A program made the position numbers and the translations under genes. Below are positions 1-12,066 of a stretch of DNA of 64,000 nt, one piece after another. Origin of the DNA: Taxillus chinensis (lineage: Eukaryota > Streptophyta > Magnoliopsida > Santalales > Loranthaceae); NCBI GenBank assembly GCA_023512835.1, contig CM042085.1:33328312-33392311 (forward strand), given 5' to 3'. Position 1 is the first letter of the stretch. The number at the start of each line of letters is the position of its first letter. The notes under the pieces were generated by a model. It was not told the DNA's origin, made no database searches, and saw only the letters and a program-made list of their open reading frames with translations.

Positions 1-280
1 TCTCAACTTGTTTTTTGTGGTTACTCATTTAATTCACTTTTAAAAGAGAAATAAATTTCAAGTCTTTTGGATCCAACATTACTATATTACTAAGGCAGCC
101 TTGGCACTAATTATCCTATTATCTTATTTTTCAATTTTATTCACACACTGAAATTTAAAAATAAAAATCTATCCAAACTCATCTGATTAGATATTTATTA
201 ATTTTAATTTTATTTTTGAGTTGTGTGTATATAATTTGAATGAAAGAGGAATACAAAATAATAGAATTGAGATATTTAGG

Positions 281-475
281 GCATGTTTGTTTTAGGTTGT
301 TTTTCGTTTTCGTTCTTAAAATGTGATAGCTATTTTCGATTATAGAAAACAACTATCTTAAAATGTGATTGGTGACTTAAAATAAAATAATTTTTATTAT
401 TTTTAATTTTATATTTTTCGTGACCAAAAACAGTTATTATATTTTGAAAACAAAAATAGAAAGCAACCTAATCAA
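281..475. repeat. Possible MITE-like inverted-repeat segment
   Basis: The left side reads gggcatgtttgttttaggttg. The right side ends with a sequence whose reverse complement also contains an aggttg core followed by a T/C-rich run, so the two ends are loosely inverted copies. The segment is about 195 bp and AT-rich, the size of a small MITE. No target-site duplication is visible and the match is imperfect, so chance is possible. Confidence 0.25.
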
Positions 476-840
476 CTGTCTTCATATATTGCATTGGCTG
501 GGTCTTAAGCTACTATTTTCCAATCTCAAACTTTTATGTATATATGTTCAATATATTGAAATTATAATAGAATTATGATAGTTGCATAGACTGACTGCAT
601 GAACTGTGGTATCTCATTCCTCATAGTGATAGTGTTTTGGTTTCTCTTTTTAGAAAATTGTGATCTGCATCAGCTGCAGGAATGGTTTGGCCATTGCCAC
701 TTGTCTTGTTTCTATGATAGAATTATAATATATGAATAGATAATCATGATAGATTTATACTCTATAGTCTTCAATTTTTTATTTTTATCCTCATTAGAAA
801 ATTCTTAATTTTTCCCACTGATTATTTACTAGCATAGAGT

Positions 841-935
841 TATGCAATAGAGTGCCCTGTGCTAGGAAATTACTTAGCATTATACTTGACTCTAATTACT
901 TATCATATATATGGCGTAGGGGATGGTTTTCATGT
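841..935 (+). other. Possible degenerate upstream VSR exon
   Basis: At 850-861 one frame reads Glu-Cys-Pro-Val. At 916-927, in the same frame, it reads Val-Gly-Asp-Gly. VSR proteins have an ECPV segment followed by a GDG segment just before the second EGF repeat, so this may be the matching exon. The spacing is too long, there is no good splice-site pair and a stop follows in frame, so it may be coincidence or a decayed exon. Confidence 0.2.
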
Positions 936-1001
936 ATATCATGTTCTGATGCGCCTCTAAGAGTTTGGGTATGTTTTTGTTCTCTTCCTTATCTAAAACA
1001 G

Positions 1002-3036
1002 CTTCGGGGGCATTACGTTGTGAAATTAACAATGGTGGATGTTGGAAGCAGACCCATAACGGAAAGACCTACTCAGCATGCACTGTAAGTGTTCAAATCT
1101 TCATTGGCCACCTTATCTTTCACAAGCCAGGGTGCTGGTTTGATTTGGTTTTGTAATATACTGTTCAGGAAGGACATTCAAAGGGTTGCCAATGTCCTCC
1201 AGGATTCCGGGGAGATGGAATTCATTCATGCGAAGGTACGCTCACTAGCTGTACTTGTAAAAAAAAGTTAATATTTCTTTGTTATAGTTTCTCCTTTCAG
1301 ACATTGATGTTACACAGTAAAAACATACTATCAGGCGTCAGATCTCATTTTTAGACTTTTTTATTTTTATTACAGTTATATTAGTGTGAAAAGGTTAATA
1401 TTTTTCTTGAACTAATTGTGGTTTTCCTCTTTTATTTGGTTCTACTACTAAAACAGTTAATGTTTTTGTAAAATACGTCTACTGCCATTTATATGATGTC
1501 CCCCGCCTGATGAAAACATTTATTTTTTTTATGCCAGATGGAATCTCATGCAATGTTTTATGAGTAACTGAATTTTTTTGCTCTTAAAAAAATATTCATT
1601 TCTGTTGAGTCTCTAACGCCCCATAGATCAATCCCACATCGGTTAGGGCGAACATTGAGGTCGTCTTAATGAGGAGACTCATGTGCACCTTGTCACAACG
1701 CGTTTTAACGGGTCGCGGCCCGTTAGAAACAAATCCGTGCGGGCTGCGGCCCATGGGTGGGCGCGCGAGTGCCAAAGCGGATAATATTGTGATAGTGAGT
1801 GTCCTGGCCGAGGTCTAACAAGTGGTATCAGAGCCGGGTCCTCTAGATCGATGGTGGGATTGGGGGGGAGACTGTTGAGTCTCTAACGTCCCATAAATCA
1901 ATCCCACATCGGTTAGGGCGAACATTGAGGTCGTCCTAATGAGGAGGCTCATGTGCACCTTGTCACAACGCATTTTAACGGGTCGCGGCCCGTTAGAAAC
2001 AAATTCGTGCGGGCTGCGGCCCATGGGTGGGCGCGCGAGTGCCAAAACGGATAATATTGTGATAGTGAATGCCCTGGCCGAGGTCCAACAATTCCTTTCT
2101 TGAGTTGTTCTATTTATGTTTTTGCTCCTGCTGCAGATGTAAATGAGTGCAAGGATAAGACAGCCTGTCAATGCTCGGATTGCAAATGCAAGAACACTTG
2201 GGGTAGTTATGAATGTAGCTGCTCTGGTAATTTACTGTATATGCGAGAACAAGACACATGTATAAGTGAGTTTCTTTTTTGCTTTTTTTCCTCTTTTGAT
2301 GAAACACTTTGAAAAAGTGGGAGGATCATTTTTAAACAAACGTCTCAATCTTCCCTTTTAAGCTTTTATAATGTCCCAACAACCAATGACCAATATTAGT
2401 CATTTGCCATGTTGCTGAAACTATGATTTTGCTATCATGTAATTTCACTTTTTGTCACCTACATGTTTGACTAAATCAGGTAGACATGCGGATACAGCCA
2501 TGAGCTGGAGCTTCATTTGGTTGCTAGTATTTGGTTTGGCTGTTACTGGAGTAGGGGGCTATGCAATTTACAAGTACAGAATCCGGGTATGCTTTTTTCT
2601 TTTATTAATTAGACCCCTTGATACGTCTTATTTGCATGTATCACTGCCCTTTTTTTCTTTTTCTTTTTTCTTTGTATGCCATGGCCATTAATGGATCTAA
2701 TTCCCTACAAAATACATTTTGAAGTTTGATCCGTCCTAGATATCCTTCAAACATGTTCAAGTATGATTTTCCTGTAATAATTTGTCATGTTACCATACTA
2801 AGGATTACGTTTTGAAATTGTTAGATGTGGTGCACATTTACTCAAATATTTGAGGTTCTTTCTAAGGCCATTTGTGATAAGTTCTCCAATATGTACCAAT
2901 TTGTATCCATAAGATTGGCTAACATGTTGTAATGCAGAGATACATGGATTCAGAAATTCGAGCGATTATGGCACAGTACATGCCATTGGATAATCAAGCA
3001 GAAGTTACTCACCACTCCTCCCATGGTGGGATCTGA
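1002..3036 (+). CDS. VSR: Vacuolar sorting receptor, C-terminal exons (EGF repeats, membrane span, tail)
   Basis: Five exons join in phase at GT-AG sites: 1002-1084, 1169-1235, 2137-2265, 2480-2586 and 2938-3036 (stop TGA 3034-3036). They encode the end of an EGF-like repeat (CEINNGGCW), the stretch [12 protein letters not shown], and a calcium-binding-type EGF repeat that starts DVNEC and has many Cys. A single membrane span ([20 protein letters not shown]) and a short cytosolic tail follow. The tail carries EIRAIM and YMPL, known sorting and adaptor-binding motifs of the family. VSRs are type I receptors that bind vacuolar sorting signals of soluble cargo at the trans-Golgi network and prevacuolar compartment. 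The N-terminal half would lie before position 1. One intron holds a TRIM. No stop or frameshift is seen in these exons. Confidence 0.93.
1603..1820 (+). repeat. TRIM 5' LTR
   Basis: 218-bp terminal repeat, same length as the copy at 1873-2090. I count about ten differences between the two, all transitions. It starts TG and ends CA, followed at once by the tRNA-Met primer binding site. Confidence 0.87.
1873..2090 (+). repeat. TRIM 3' LTR
   Basis: Second 218-bp terminal repeat. It is preceded by the G-rich polypurine tract and followed by attcc, one base off the left flank atttc. Confidence 0.87.
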
Positions 3037-4808
3037 AAATGTGCTGCAGTGTTGAACGTTGTTATGAAAACATGGAGATCATAGAGATCTGAAAGGATAA
3101 AATGTTGTGAGGTCGGAGGTCCTTGGCGCTGCTTATTTTATATTGGGTGTAGTGTTAGTTGTTACTTGTTCTTGGGAACCTTACTCTGTTTGAATCGGAA
3201 TGCTTGTTTTTCATATTAGTATCACTGTAATTATGGGTTTACTCTGCATTTTACCACGGCTGATAATGTAAAATTTTACTCCTTGGATGGAACTAGACAC
3301 GGCAATGCCGTGGGTGCCCCATATAGAGGCAAAAATGCCCATATAGAGGCTGAATGTGTCCCTTCTCCCACCCTTACTGAAGATAAACTTAGTGGCAGTA
3401 ACGTTTATTGATCTGCAACCCTTCCAACACGTTCTTATGTTTAAGCTGATTAGTAGTTTCCACCCTGCTGCCAGAGTACAGTGCAGTTTTCGGTTATAGG
3501 TCGTGTTTAGTTATAAATTATCACCCTGCTCCCAACACGTAAGGAGGTATGTATTATACCTCTGTTATTGTGCTTTGCGTCATCTCTCATGCATTCATCA
3601 TCACCCGTGTATGTATTTTGAGCGTCTCTTAACGTTAATTATAAAATTTTCTCTCGTCCTATATATTTGAAAGTTTATTTCTATACTTAATATTTTTCTT
3701 TTTTGGTCAAATTCCTTGTGCTCTTTAAACATCTCACCCTTTTCGTTAAACAAAAGTTAAAAGTTGGACGTCTTAAAATGTTAGAATTGTTCGTTTCATT
3801 AAAAAGTAATAACATAATGATGTTGTGTATTATCTGACGTAAGAGTTGTTGCGTATCTGAGGGCTATTGCAGCTGTTTTAGATGTCAGCATAGCAGAAGC
3901 AATGTACGTAGGAATTAATTAAGTTCGGGTTGGTAAATAAGACAATGTCTTGGACCAGACGGTTTACAATCAAACTGAATCTAGCATAGAATGTCTAATG
4001 ATGGCTGTCTTGACCACTAAGCTTCATCTGCAGGGGTTCATGACTCATGAGTATAATCCCTCCCTCCCGGCCACAAGCTCTATCATCTGCTCTAGTGAGG
4101 GAGACCATTGCCAGGCAGCTACTAGAACGCCAACATACAGGATGGGCTTTTCCCTAGACCTGTTGGTCTAGCTACTCCAACTACTCGGCCAATTTTTTTT
4201 TTTTTTTTTTTAAGCTTGTAAGCAAGTGGAGTTGAGTTTTGACAAGCTTGACTTAACTTGCTCAAGGAAAAAATATAATCACGTCAGATTTAAAATTTTT
4301 TATTCAAAGTTTAGTACTTTGTTGAGCTTTGTGTAAGTTATTTTTTTAGTCGAATCAAGTTGAGCAGAATCAAGATAAGCCCTTATTTTTTGTGTAAGTT
4401 GTCAGGGCTGTCCCCGAGATCTAGAGGGCTCAAGGCAATGATTAAAATGGGACCCTAACAAAGTGAGCCAGAGGAGAAATGTCCATTGACAACTAACAGT
4501 GGCGAGCCAGAAGAGTGTCAGGATTAGGTAACAACCAGAAGCGGCTGTTGGCGGGGCGTCAGGCATGGAGTTTGGAGAGAAAGAGAGGAGATGTGGGGCC
4601 ATGGGCCAATACTACATGGATATCGACCATCAACCCTTGAATTGGTGGCTAGCCGGTTAGGGTATCGAGTACCAGCATCAAGGCAGACGACAGTGGGCTG
4701 AAGGTGTCTGATCTGATGGTGATGGTGATGGAGCGTAGGTAGCGTGGATATTAGCATGCCGTTAGGTTATGCGATGCGTACTTATATATTAATAAAATGT
4801 ATAAACCA
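3037..4808. other. Intergenic DNA downstream of VSR
   Basis: This holds the VSR 3' untranslated region (first few hundred bases after the stop) and then unique-looking intergenic DNA. I see no coding region. Small landmarks are a short local repeat (ccatatagaggc) near 3318-3353, a T-run near 4192-4212, and a stretch near 4397-4450 beginning gtcagggctgtccc that resembles a dispersed repeat but has no definable ends. Confidence 0.5.
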
Positions 4809-4913
4809 TGTGAGGACCCGTGTCCTAGTTTAGAAAGTTAGAGGTTGGTAGGTGCCTTATGATGCTAAAATTTTGGCTTTTATGTGTTTTCTAGTATTTT
4901 GGAGTGAGTAAAG

Positions 4914-5066
4914 GATGATCATGGTCAAATTCGGATCATCATGGTCAAATCTGGATCATCGTAGTCAAATCTAGAGCATGAGTAAGGATCCGAGCGATCT
5001 CTTGGCACGGAGTAAGGATCCGAGTGATCCCTTAGCACGAGGATTCGAGCGATCCCTTAGTACGGA
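4914..5066. repeat. Tandem subrepeats in the Tekay-like LTR (20-bp and 30-bp units)
   Basis: Three 20-bp units at 4914-4973 share the pattern gatcatnrtrgtcaaatyyr. Directly after, 30-bp units begin at 4981 and 5011 (agtaaggatccgagcgatct type), with a shorter degenerate third unit to about 5066. The motif cggagtaagga recurs in the Sirevirus-type LTR at 51.4-51.8 kb. Confidence 0.8.
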
Positions 5067-5209
5067 GCAAGCCTCGGTAGTCCGGAGTAATACGTAGCGT
5101 TGCTTGCTCGGAATGATCCATAGCATCAGTGATCCGGAGTAGCGGAGGTCGACACGAGGTCAACACGTGTTCTAGGCCGCGTCAACCTAGCGTAGCTTGT
5201 CTTTTTTGT

Positions 5210-5303
5210 TATATATATATATATATATATAAAGATATGTATATATATATTCTGTATTTTTGGGAGGGAGAAAAACCCTAGCTGTCGTCACACTTTTGAA
5301 GGT

Positions 5304-5334
<31 letters not shown>

Positions 5335-5335
5335 A
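5210..5335. repeat. Microsatellites (TA)n and (GATA)n(GA)n
   Basis: An uninterrupted TA run begins near 5210, then atatgtatatatata to about 5250. A GATA run grading into GA lies at about 5304-5335. Between them aaaaaccctagctgtcg looks like a plant leader, so a second LTR promoter here is possible but not provable. Confidence 0.75.
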
Positions 5336-5786
5336 ACGTGGTGTGAAAGGTAGAAATTGAATCCTTGGGTTAAGAACGCGAGGTGCAAGCTTCCAATTCT
5401 TTTTTCTAGCAGAGATAGGTGGTTCTGTCCCGTTGAATTTCAGAGGTTGTGGAAATTCTAAATGTTGAGATTTCGAACTCTATTTTGGTAAAACGGTTCG
5501 GGAAACTATCACATTGTGATGAGTGACCTTGATATCAACAAGTATTGAGATTTGTTGACTTATATGTGTATATGAGCATGTTGTGTTGTGATGTAAAGAC
5601 TCGTATTTGGGTAGTTTTGAGAGATAGTCATTCTATGGGAATGCAACTATCTGGACGGTAGTGTAGTCATCGATGTGAGCATTTTGACTGTAATTTGACT
5701 CAATTTGGAGTTCGGGACCTTGAAGGTCAATTATTGACTAGGTCAATGATTGACTAGGTCAGTTATTGTTCAATGACTGGCAGAAA

Positions 5787-5861
5787 TATAAATAGCAGGA
5801 AAAGATAGAGCTTTTACTTTACGCTATCACATTTGTGCGTTTGAGAGAGAGAGAGAGAGAG
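5787..5861 (+). promoter_or_regulatory. Likely LTR promoter: TATA box and GA-rich leader
   Basis: TATAAATAG at 5787-5795 is followed about 50 bp later by a pure GA run (5842-5861), then a leader with a donor-like caggtaggtg near 5919. This arrangement fits the U3/R border of Del-type LTRs. The start site itself cannot be seen. Confidence 0.45.
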
Positions 5862-6410
5862 CTTATAAGCTTGAAGCCTTGGGGCGATTTGGGTTCGTGG
5901 AGTTCAAAGAATCACTCCAGGTAGGTGTCCTTAAACTCCTTATCTTGATTCTGTTTTGGATCTGTACGAATTTATCATGATTTATGAAATTGAGCATGAA
6001 CCCTAGATTTTGGGGGAAATCCAATTCTGGGTTAGATCTAATGGTTTAGTATAAGATCTGTGGTTAAGAACTGATTTAGATCATTGTAGAGATGTGTTTC
6101 TGTGATTTTGGGGGTGTATAACTATGTATTTCATGATGGTTGAGAAGTCAACCATGGAAATCTGGGTTTAGAACTAGATTTATCGAATCTGCAATTATAT
6201 GTGTGTATTTCTGTTGTTACTGTGCGATTTAGAGGCGTTCTGGATGCATTTTTAGGTAGATATAGTCGTCTGTTGCGTAAAACGTGTGTTTGGGAGCGTC
6301 TGGGGGTTGCTGGGTTGGTTCCAGACGAAGAACAGGCGAAAATGATGATGAATAGTACCCTGGGCGCGTTACTGGGTCGAACTAACGAAAATCTGAAGTT
6401 CTGGGTCATA

Positions 6411-6640
6411 AGGTCGTAGTTCGTAGACTCGTAGTTCGAAGGTTCATAGTTCGAAGGTTCGCAGTTCAAAGGTTCGCAGTTCGAAGGTTCGTAGTTCGTA
6501 GTTCGTAGTCCGAAGGTCGAAGATCGAAGATCCGCTTCGAGTCTTCGAGGCGCGTTACTGCGCTACGAGTCGTAGCTCCAGCTACGAGTCTCCGAGGCGC
6601 GCTGTAGTTCCGCACTACGAGTCACAGCTCCAACAGTATA
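6411..6640. repeat. Degenerate short repeat array, cgtagttcgaaggtt type
   Basis: Units such as gtcgtagttcgtagactcgtag and gttcgaaggttc repeat with variable spacing from about 6411 to 6540, then continue more loosely as ctacgagtc. The reverse complement of this motif dominates the array at 33.78-34.77 kb. Confidence 0.65.
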
Positions 6641-7762
6641 ACTGGACACTAGACTGCACTGGACTGGACTATTTACATTGTAACCCATACCCATCTACAC
6701 ATTTAAGTATTAAGTTACAATGTAAATAACGAAATACCCCCCATTTGGATTCAAAGAAAAATACTAGAAAAATTAATTCCCACTCTTACAAAATGTGAAA
6801 ATTGGGATTTAGTGTAAAATCTCGGAAAAATCCAGTTTTTCATAGAGGTGAATTTTTGGAAAGTGGGTTAGACATCTCAGAAAAATCCCCAAAAATCAGA
6901 TTATCTTATTTATGATATGAGAACCCAATGCCGGGACTTTTTATTTTAAGAAAACAACTCCTATAGGTATCTCTTTCCTTAGTCAAGGAATGATGATCGA
7001 CTTGTGAAGACTGGCTACAGTTCTAAAGGGAGTGTTGTCCTTAAGACCATATTGGTGTTGGTATGTTGGTTTGTGGATTTGGGACTTGGGTTCCATGACT
7101 TGTTGGGTTCTCACCGTGATGCACCGATGGTGCTATGTGGTTGACGTGGCAGGTATATGCGCCGATGGCAGGCCTATGTGGCGACTGTGGCCGGGCATAT
7201 TGTGCTGTGGACAGGCTAAGGCCTCAGTTAAGCCGTTGAGCTCGTGGAGCTAGGGCTGAGTGCCCTGAGCTGGGATCCCGTGGAGGATCGTGGACAAGCT
7301 GTCCTGTGTGGGCAGGCTGGGTCCTGATGTTTGTTTGCAGGCTAAGTCCTGATGATTGTGCACACTACACAATGCACGAGTACACAGAGCATGTAGTATA
7401 GATTTGTATGTTTGCATGATGTGGAGTGTTGGGGTCACCTACTGAGCTTGCCGCTCACCCCTACTTGCTGTTTACCCTTTTCAGGTGTGACCCGAGACTA
7501 GTGGAGGACTTTTTTCCAGGAGGACGCCCACTACTCGATGTATAATACAATATTATATTATGTATTGTTTTATGTGATATCCCGGACATGGGTCCGTGGA
7601 CAGTTGTATTTGCATACCTTTTGTGATGTGATGTTTGTATGACTGTTTGACTCATTGTATGCATGATGATATATGGGAAAGTACAGGATTACCCTTGATA
7701 TATGACTGTACAGGGTTGCATATTTGAGACAGCACCCGCAGTGTAGTCTCCATTGGTGCTAG

Positions 7763-8147
7763 TGTCACGGACCGAGGCTTATCCTAGCATACTTAGGCCA
7801 TTTTGGGGTATTTCCCCTTTGTAAAGTGTTGTACTTAGCTTATAGAGTAAGTTGTAGAGATTTTAGATTTCGATCATATATGATGTCTCTTGGCGACATA
7901 GCCAGAAAAGTGTTAACATCTATATGTAGGGGAGTGATGTTGTAAAGCTTTCAAGCATTCAATACAATCGTTTGTTGCCTTCGTTTAAATCGATCTTCCG
8001 CTAAGCGCTTCCCTACACAATTGCTTTACAACGGATCGATGGGTTCCGATCCAAATGCGACGAGTTAGGCTGACCTAGTGTTCCTTCGTACGGGTGGGAA
8101 CTAGGTACCGCACGGGTTAAGCTGCTATAAAGGCTGACCCCGTGACA
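7763..8147 (+). repeat. Reina 5' LTR
   Basis: 385 bp, starts TGTCACGG, ends CGTGACA, and runs straight into agtggtatcagagc. It differs from the 3' LTR at two transition positions near its end (t/c in cctagtgttcc, a/g in ctaggtaccgc). Confidence 0.95.
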
Positions 8148-8149
8148 AG

Positions 8150-8161
8150 TGGTATCAGAGC
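8150..8161 (+). other. Reina primer binding site (tRNA-Met)
   Basis: tggtatcagagc is the complement of the 3' end of plant initiator tRNA-Met and lies two bases after the LTR. It primes minus-strand DNA synthesis. Confidence 0.9.
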
Positions 8162-8214
8162 ACGGTTGGTGCTAAAGTTCGGTGGAACAATCAAAACTTC
8201 GAGACGGTGTAAAA

Positions 8215-9360
8215 ATGACAAACGGAGGATCTGTTGTCATTAGTGGTGGCGACCACGAAGGCCGCGACAAGGAGCACCACGCTAAGGAACGGAGGAGAGA
8301 TAAGTCCGTTTCGAGGGAAACATGTCCGCTGGAAAGTCGGCTAGCCAAATTGGAGTTGGCGTTAGCCGAACAGATGGAGGTGGTCGAGGAGCACACTGAA
8401 AGCATCGAAAAGCTGGACTCAGAGGGTGAGGAAAGCTATGGGAGGATGCAAGGGCTTCTCAACTCCGTCATGGACGACATGAACTCTTGATTTGAGGGCT
8501 TGAAGGGTTCTCTCATGTCCCAAATCCTGGCGATGCAAGAGGAAATCAAAGAGATCAAGGCGGATTGGTCTCTCTGCAAGATGGCGGTCACCCAAGGTGG
8601 CGTTGGCGGCCATTCCAGCTCCAAAATCGATGTGCCAAAGCCTAAGACCTATGCTGGGTCTAGGAATGCAAGGGAGTTAGACAACTTCCTCTGGACCATG
8701 GAGCAGTACTTCGATGCCTTGAATATTGTTGACGAGGCAAAGAAGGTGAAGACCGCTCCGCTATACTTAGTCGATTCGGCTATGGTGTGGTGGAGGCGAC
8801 GATATGCCGACAAGGAGTGCGGCCTATGTATCATTGATAATTGGGCGGATTTCAAGCGGGAGATCAAGGCCCAGTTCTATCCCCAGAATGCGGAAGATGA
8901 GTCCCGGGCGAAACTTTGGCGCCTTACCCACAAAGGCACGGTGCGGGAGTACGTCCGTGAATTTTCCGAGCTGATATTGGAGATCCCGGATATGTCCGCA
9001 AAGGATTCACTATTTTCCTTCATGGACGGATTGCAACAATGGGCGAAATTGGAGCTGCAGCGGAGGAATGTACAGGACCTGGCGTCGGCCATGGTAGTGG
9101 CCGAATCACTCATCGAATATAAGAAGCCGGAGAAGGCCACCAGCTCTTCATCGACTTCCAAGGCGAACAGGTTCCACAAGGAGAAGCATGGGGGAGACAA
9201 CTAAAGTGAAGGAAAAGGGAGACCCTTCCAACCATCTAAGGACTTTCGCCCAAAACATTTCGCGAATAGTTCCAAGGATGGGGAGAAACCAAAGATCTCC
9301 TGTTTCCTTTGCGAAGGCCCCCACAAGGCGTTTGAGTGCCCGAAGCGCTCCAAGCTCTCG
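8215..9360 (+). pseudogene. gag: Reina gag, interrupted by stops
   Basis: The first ATG after the primer site is at 8215. The frame contains a coiled-coil-like N-terminus, the capsid-like region (YFDALNIVDEAKKVKTAPLY, then a WADFKREIKAQFYP segment near 8844-8885), and a zinc knuckle CFLCEGPHKAFEC at 9301-9339, of the Cys-Cys-His-Cys type with spacing seen in Reina-like gags. Stops TGA 8488-8490, TAA 9202-9204 and TAG 9418-9420 lie in this same frame. Several look like CGA or CAG codons changed by one C-to-T step. The frame continues into pol without a shift, so the element was built as one gag-pol polyprotein. Confidence 0.85.
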
Positions 9361-9444
9361 GCGATGATCAATGAAGACGAAGGAAGGGATGCGAGGGATC
9401 CACGACTTGGTTCCTTGTAGCTCCTCAATGCAATCAAGGCGAAG

Positions 9445-12066
9445 GTGGAGGTGCCACCATCCGGACGACAGAAGGGCCGCATGTACGTGCTTGCTAAGGC
9501 CAACAACCTTGAAACTAAGGCCTTGGTGGACACGGGTGCGACCAACAACTTCATCAAGGTCGAAGAAGCTCGTAGACTGGGGATAGTCTACAAGGAAGAG
9601 AAGGGCTGGTTGAAGGCGGTGAACTCCAGTGCCAGTCCAATCCATGGCGTGGCTCGAGGCGTCGAGCTAAGTATTGGCGAGTGGAGAGGCAAGGTGAATC
9701 TCTCCGTGGTGTCGATGGACGACTATCCCATGGTGTTGGGGATGGAGTTCATTGACCAGGTGCGGGCAATTCCAATTCCTAGCACCAACACAATGTGCAT
9801 CATGGACGAGGGGAAAACGTGCATGGTGAAGGTAATGCGGGAGGAAGAGCTCAAGGCGAAGTCTCTTTCGGCGCTCCAACTGTCTAAAGGAGTTAGGCGA
9901 CAGGAGCCAACCTTCATTGCTATGGTGAAGGAAGGATGCCCAAGTGTTGGGGAGGAGCCCCCAACCGAAGTGAAGACGGTCCTTGAAGAGTTTGGGGACG
10001 TTATGCCACCCGAACTCCCCAAACAACTTCCGCCGAAGTGGGAGGTGGACCACAAGATCGAGCTAGAGGCCGGTGCAAGGCCTACTGCTGCGGTGCCCTA
10101 TCGGATGGCACCACCGGAGTTGGAGGAACTTCGGAAGCAATTGAAAGACTTGTTGGATGCCGGGTTCATTCGGCCATCCAAAGCGCCCTTTGGAGCACCG
10201 GTGTTGTTCCAAAAGAAGCATGATGGGTCGATGCGGCTATGCATTGACTATAGGGCGCTAAACAAGATAACGGTGAAAAACAGCTACCCCATCCCACTTA
10301 TATCCGACCTCTTTGATCAACTTGGTGCTGCGAGATGGTTCTCAAAGCTAAACTTGCGGTCGGGATATTGGCAAGTGCGGATAGCCGAAGGTGATGAGGC
10401 AAAGACGGCGTGCGTCACAAGATATGACTCTTACGAGTTCTTAGTGATGCCCTTTGGCCTCACAAACGCCCCTACCACATTTTGTACGTTGATGAACCGG
10501 ATCTTCCAACCATACTTGGACAGATTCGTCGTGGTGTACCTTGATGACATTGTCGTCTACAGCAAAACCTTGGAGGAGCACAAGGCACACTTACGGCGGG
10601 TTTTCCAAATCTTAAGGGAGAACCAACTCTTTGTAAAGAAGGAGAAATGTGACTTTGCGAAGAAGGAGGTGCCCTTCTTGGGTCACATCATTGGCGGCGG
10701 CAAACTAAAGATGGATAACAAGAAAGTGTTAGCCATCAAGGAATGGGAGACGCCCAAGAAAGTCCCGGAGATGCATTCATTCCTTGGCTTGGTTAACTAC
10801 TATAGAAGATTCATCCGCGGCTATTCCCACATTGCCGCACCCTTGACGGAACTACTAAAGAAGAACAAGACTTGGGTGTGGGATGATGCTTGCCGAGAGG
10901 CATTTGAGAAGTTGAAGCAAGCCGTGACAAACGGACCGGTGATGGCACTGCCGGACCATACGAAACCTTATGAAGTTCACACGGATGCTTCAGACTTCGC
11001 CATCGGTGGAGTTTTAATGCAGGAGGGGCATCCTGTAGCATATGAAAGCTGGAAACTTAATGGCACCGAACAGAGGTACGCGGTGCATGAAAAGGAGATG
11101 ACGGCAGTTATGCATTACCTTCGGGTGTGGAGGCATTACTTGCTAGGGTCCAAGTTCGTGGTGAAGACGGACAATATTGCTACGAGTTATTTCCTAACTC
11201 AAAGGAACTTAACTCCGAAGCAAGCACGATGGCAAGGACTCCTAGCGGAATTCGACTTTGTGCTCGAGTACAAACCGGGCACAAATAATGTGGTGGCCGA
11301 TGCACTAAGTCGGAAGGCAGAACTTGCAGCCATTAGCCAACCACAATTCCCCCTAGTGGACAAACTAAAAGAAGGAATGGAGCACGACCCATTAGCCAAG
11401 TCCTTGGTGGAATGCGTCAAAGCTGGGAAGACGCGGCAATTTTGGCTAAGGGATGACTTGCTCCATACTCGAGGGGAACGGGTGTACGTTCCTAAATGGG
11501 GAAGTTTGAGGAGAGACATCCTCAAAGAATGTCACGACTCGCGGTGGGCTGGCCATCCCGGAGTCGATCGTACCTTGGCGTTGGTGGAGCGGAGCTACTA
11601 TTGGCCTCAACTTTACGAGGACGTCCAAGTGTACGTGAGGACTTGTCTTGTGTGCCAACAAGACAAGATAGAGAATCGGCAATCGGTAGGACTGTTAGAA
11701 CCTTTGCCTACTCCGGAAAGACCTTGGGAGAGTGTTTTGATGGACTTCATTGTTTGTCTCCCAAGATCCGAAGGATGCGGTACGATCATTGTGGTGGTCG
11801 ACCGATTCTCTAAGTACGGAGTTTTCATTCCAGCTCCGAAGGACTGCACGGCAGACGACACGGCCCGACTATTCTTCAAGTACGTGGTGAAGTACTGGGG
11901 CATTCCAAAGACAATCGTGAGCGATCGGGACTCACGATTTACTGGGCGGTTTTGGACCGAGCTGTTCCGGATAATGGGTTCAGACTTAAACTTTTCAACA
12001 AGTTTCCACCCACAAACAGACGGCCAAACTGAACGTGTCAATGGCTTACCTGGAGCCGTGCACTGA
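9445..12066 (+). pseudogene. pol: Reina pol: protease, reverse transcriptase, RNase H, integrase core
   Basis: An open stretch of 873 codons. The aspartic protease motif DTGA is at residues 29-32. Reverse transcriptase follows ([18 protein letters not shown], active site YLDD at about 365-368). RNase H begins near residue 510 ([11 protein letters not shown]). Integrase has a zinc-binding His-His-Cys-Cys region around residue 697 onward and the core Asp-Asp-Glu in [12 protein letters not shown] and TDGQTE. The ATG at 9445 is only the first after a stop; the true frame runs in from gag. The frame is lost near 12040-12066, where a small indel moves the integrase C-terminus to another frame. Enzymes of this kind copy element RNA to DNA and insert it. 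Confidence 0.93.

Larger units (their letters stand above)
1..1001. other. AT-rich DNA upstream of the first visible VSR exon, probably intron
   Basis: I see no convincing exon in this stretch apart from a weak candidate near 841-935. The first good VSR exon starts at 1002 and encodes the second EGF-like repeat, so the signal peptide, protease-associated domain and first EGF repeat must lie before position 1 if the gene is intact. The DNA is AT-rich with T-runs, as expected for a plant intron. Calling it intron is inference from the gene structure. Confidence 0.5.
1603..2090 (+). mobile_element. TRIM (miniature LTR retrotransposon) in a VSR intron
   Basis: Two direct repeats of 218 bp, each starting TGTTGAG and ending CAACA or TAACA, flank only about 52 bp. 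That spacer has a primer binding site matching initiator tRNA-Met (tggtatcagagc, 1823-1834) directly after the left LTR and a purine tract (tgggattggggggagac) directly before the right one. This is the full TRIM plan with no coding capacity. Flanking 5-mers are atttc (1598-1602) and attcc (2091-2095), a plausible target duplication with one mismatch. The LTR carries tcccacatcggtt, a sequence common in plant TRIMs. The element lies in sense orientation within the intron between 1235 and 2137. Confidence 0.88.

Noticed and set aside
4402..4757. Two minus-strand open frames with His-rich stretch
   Set aside because: No homology or codon signature; the His run comes from a gatggtgat microsatellite-like stretch.
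6131..6469. Minus-strand frame with NYEPSNYE repeats
   Set aside because: It is a translation of the gttcgaaggttcgtag repeat array.
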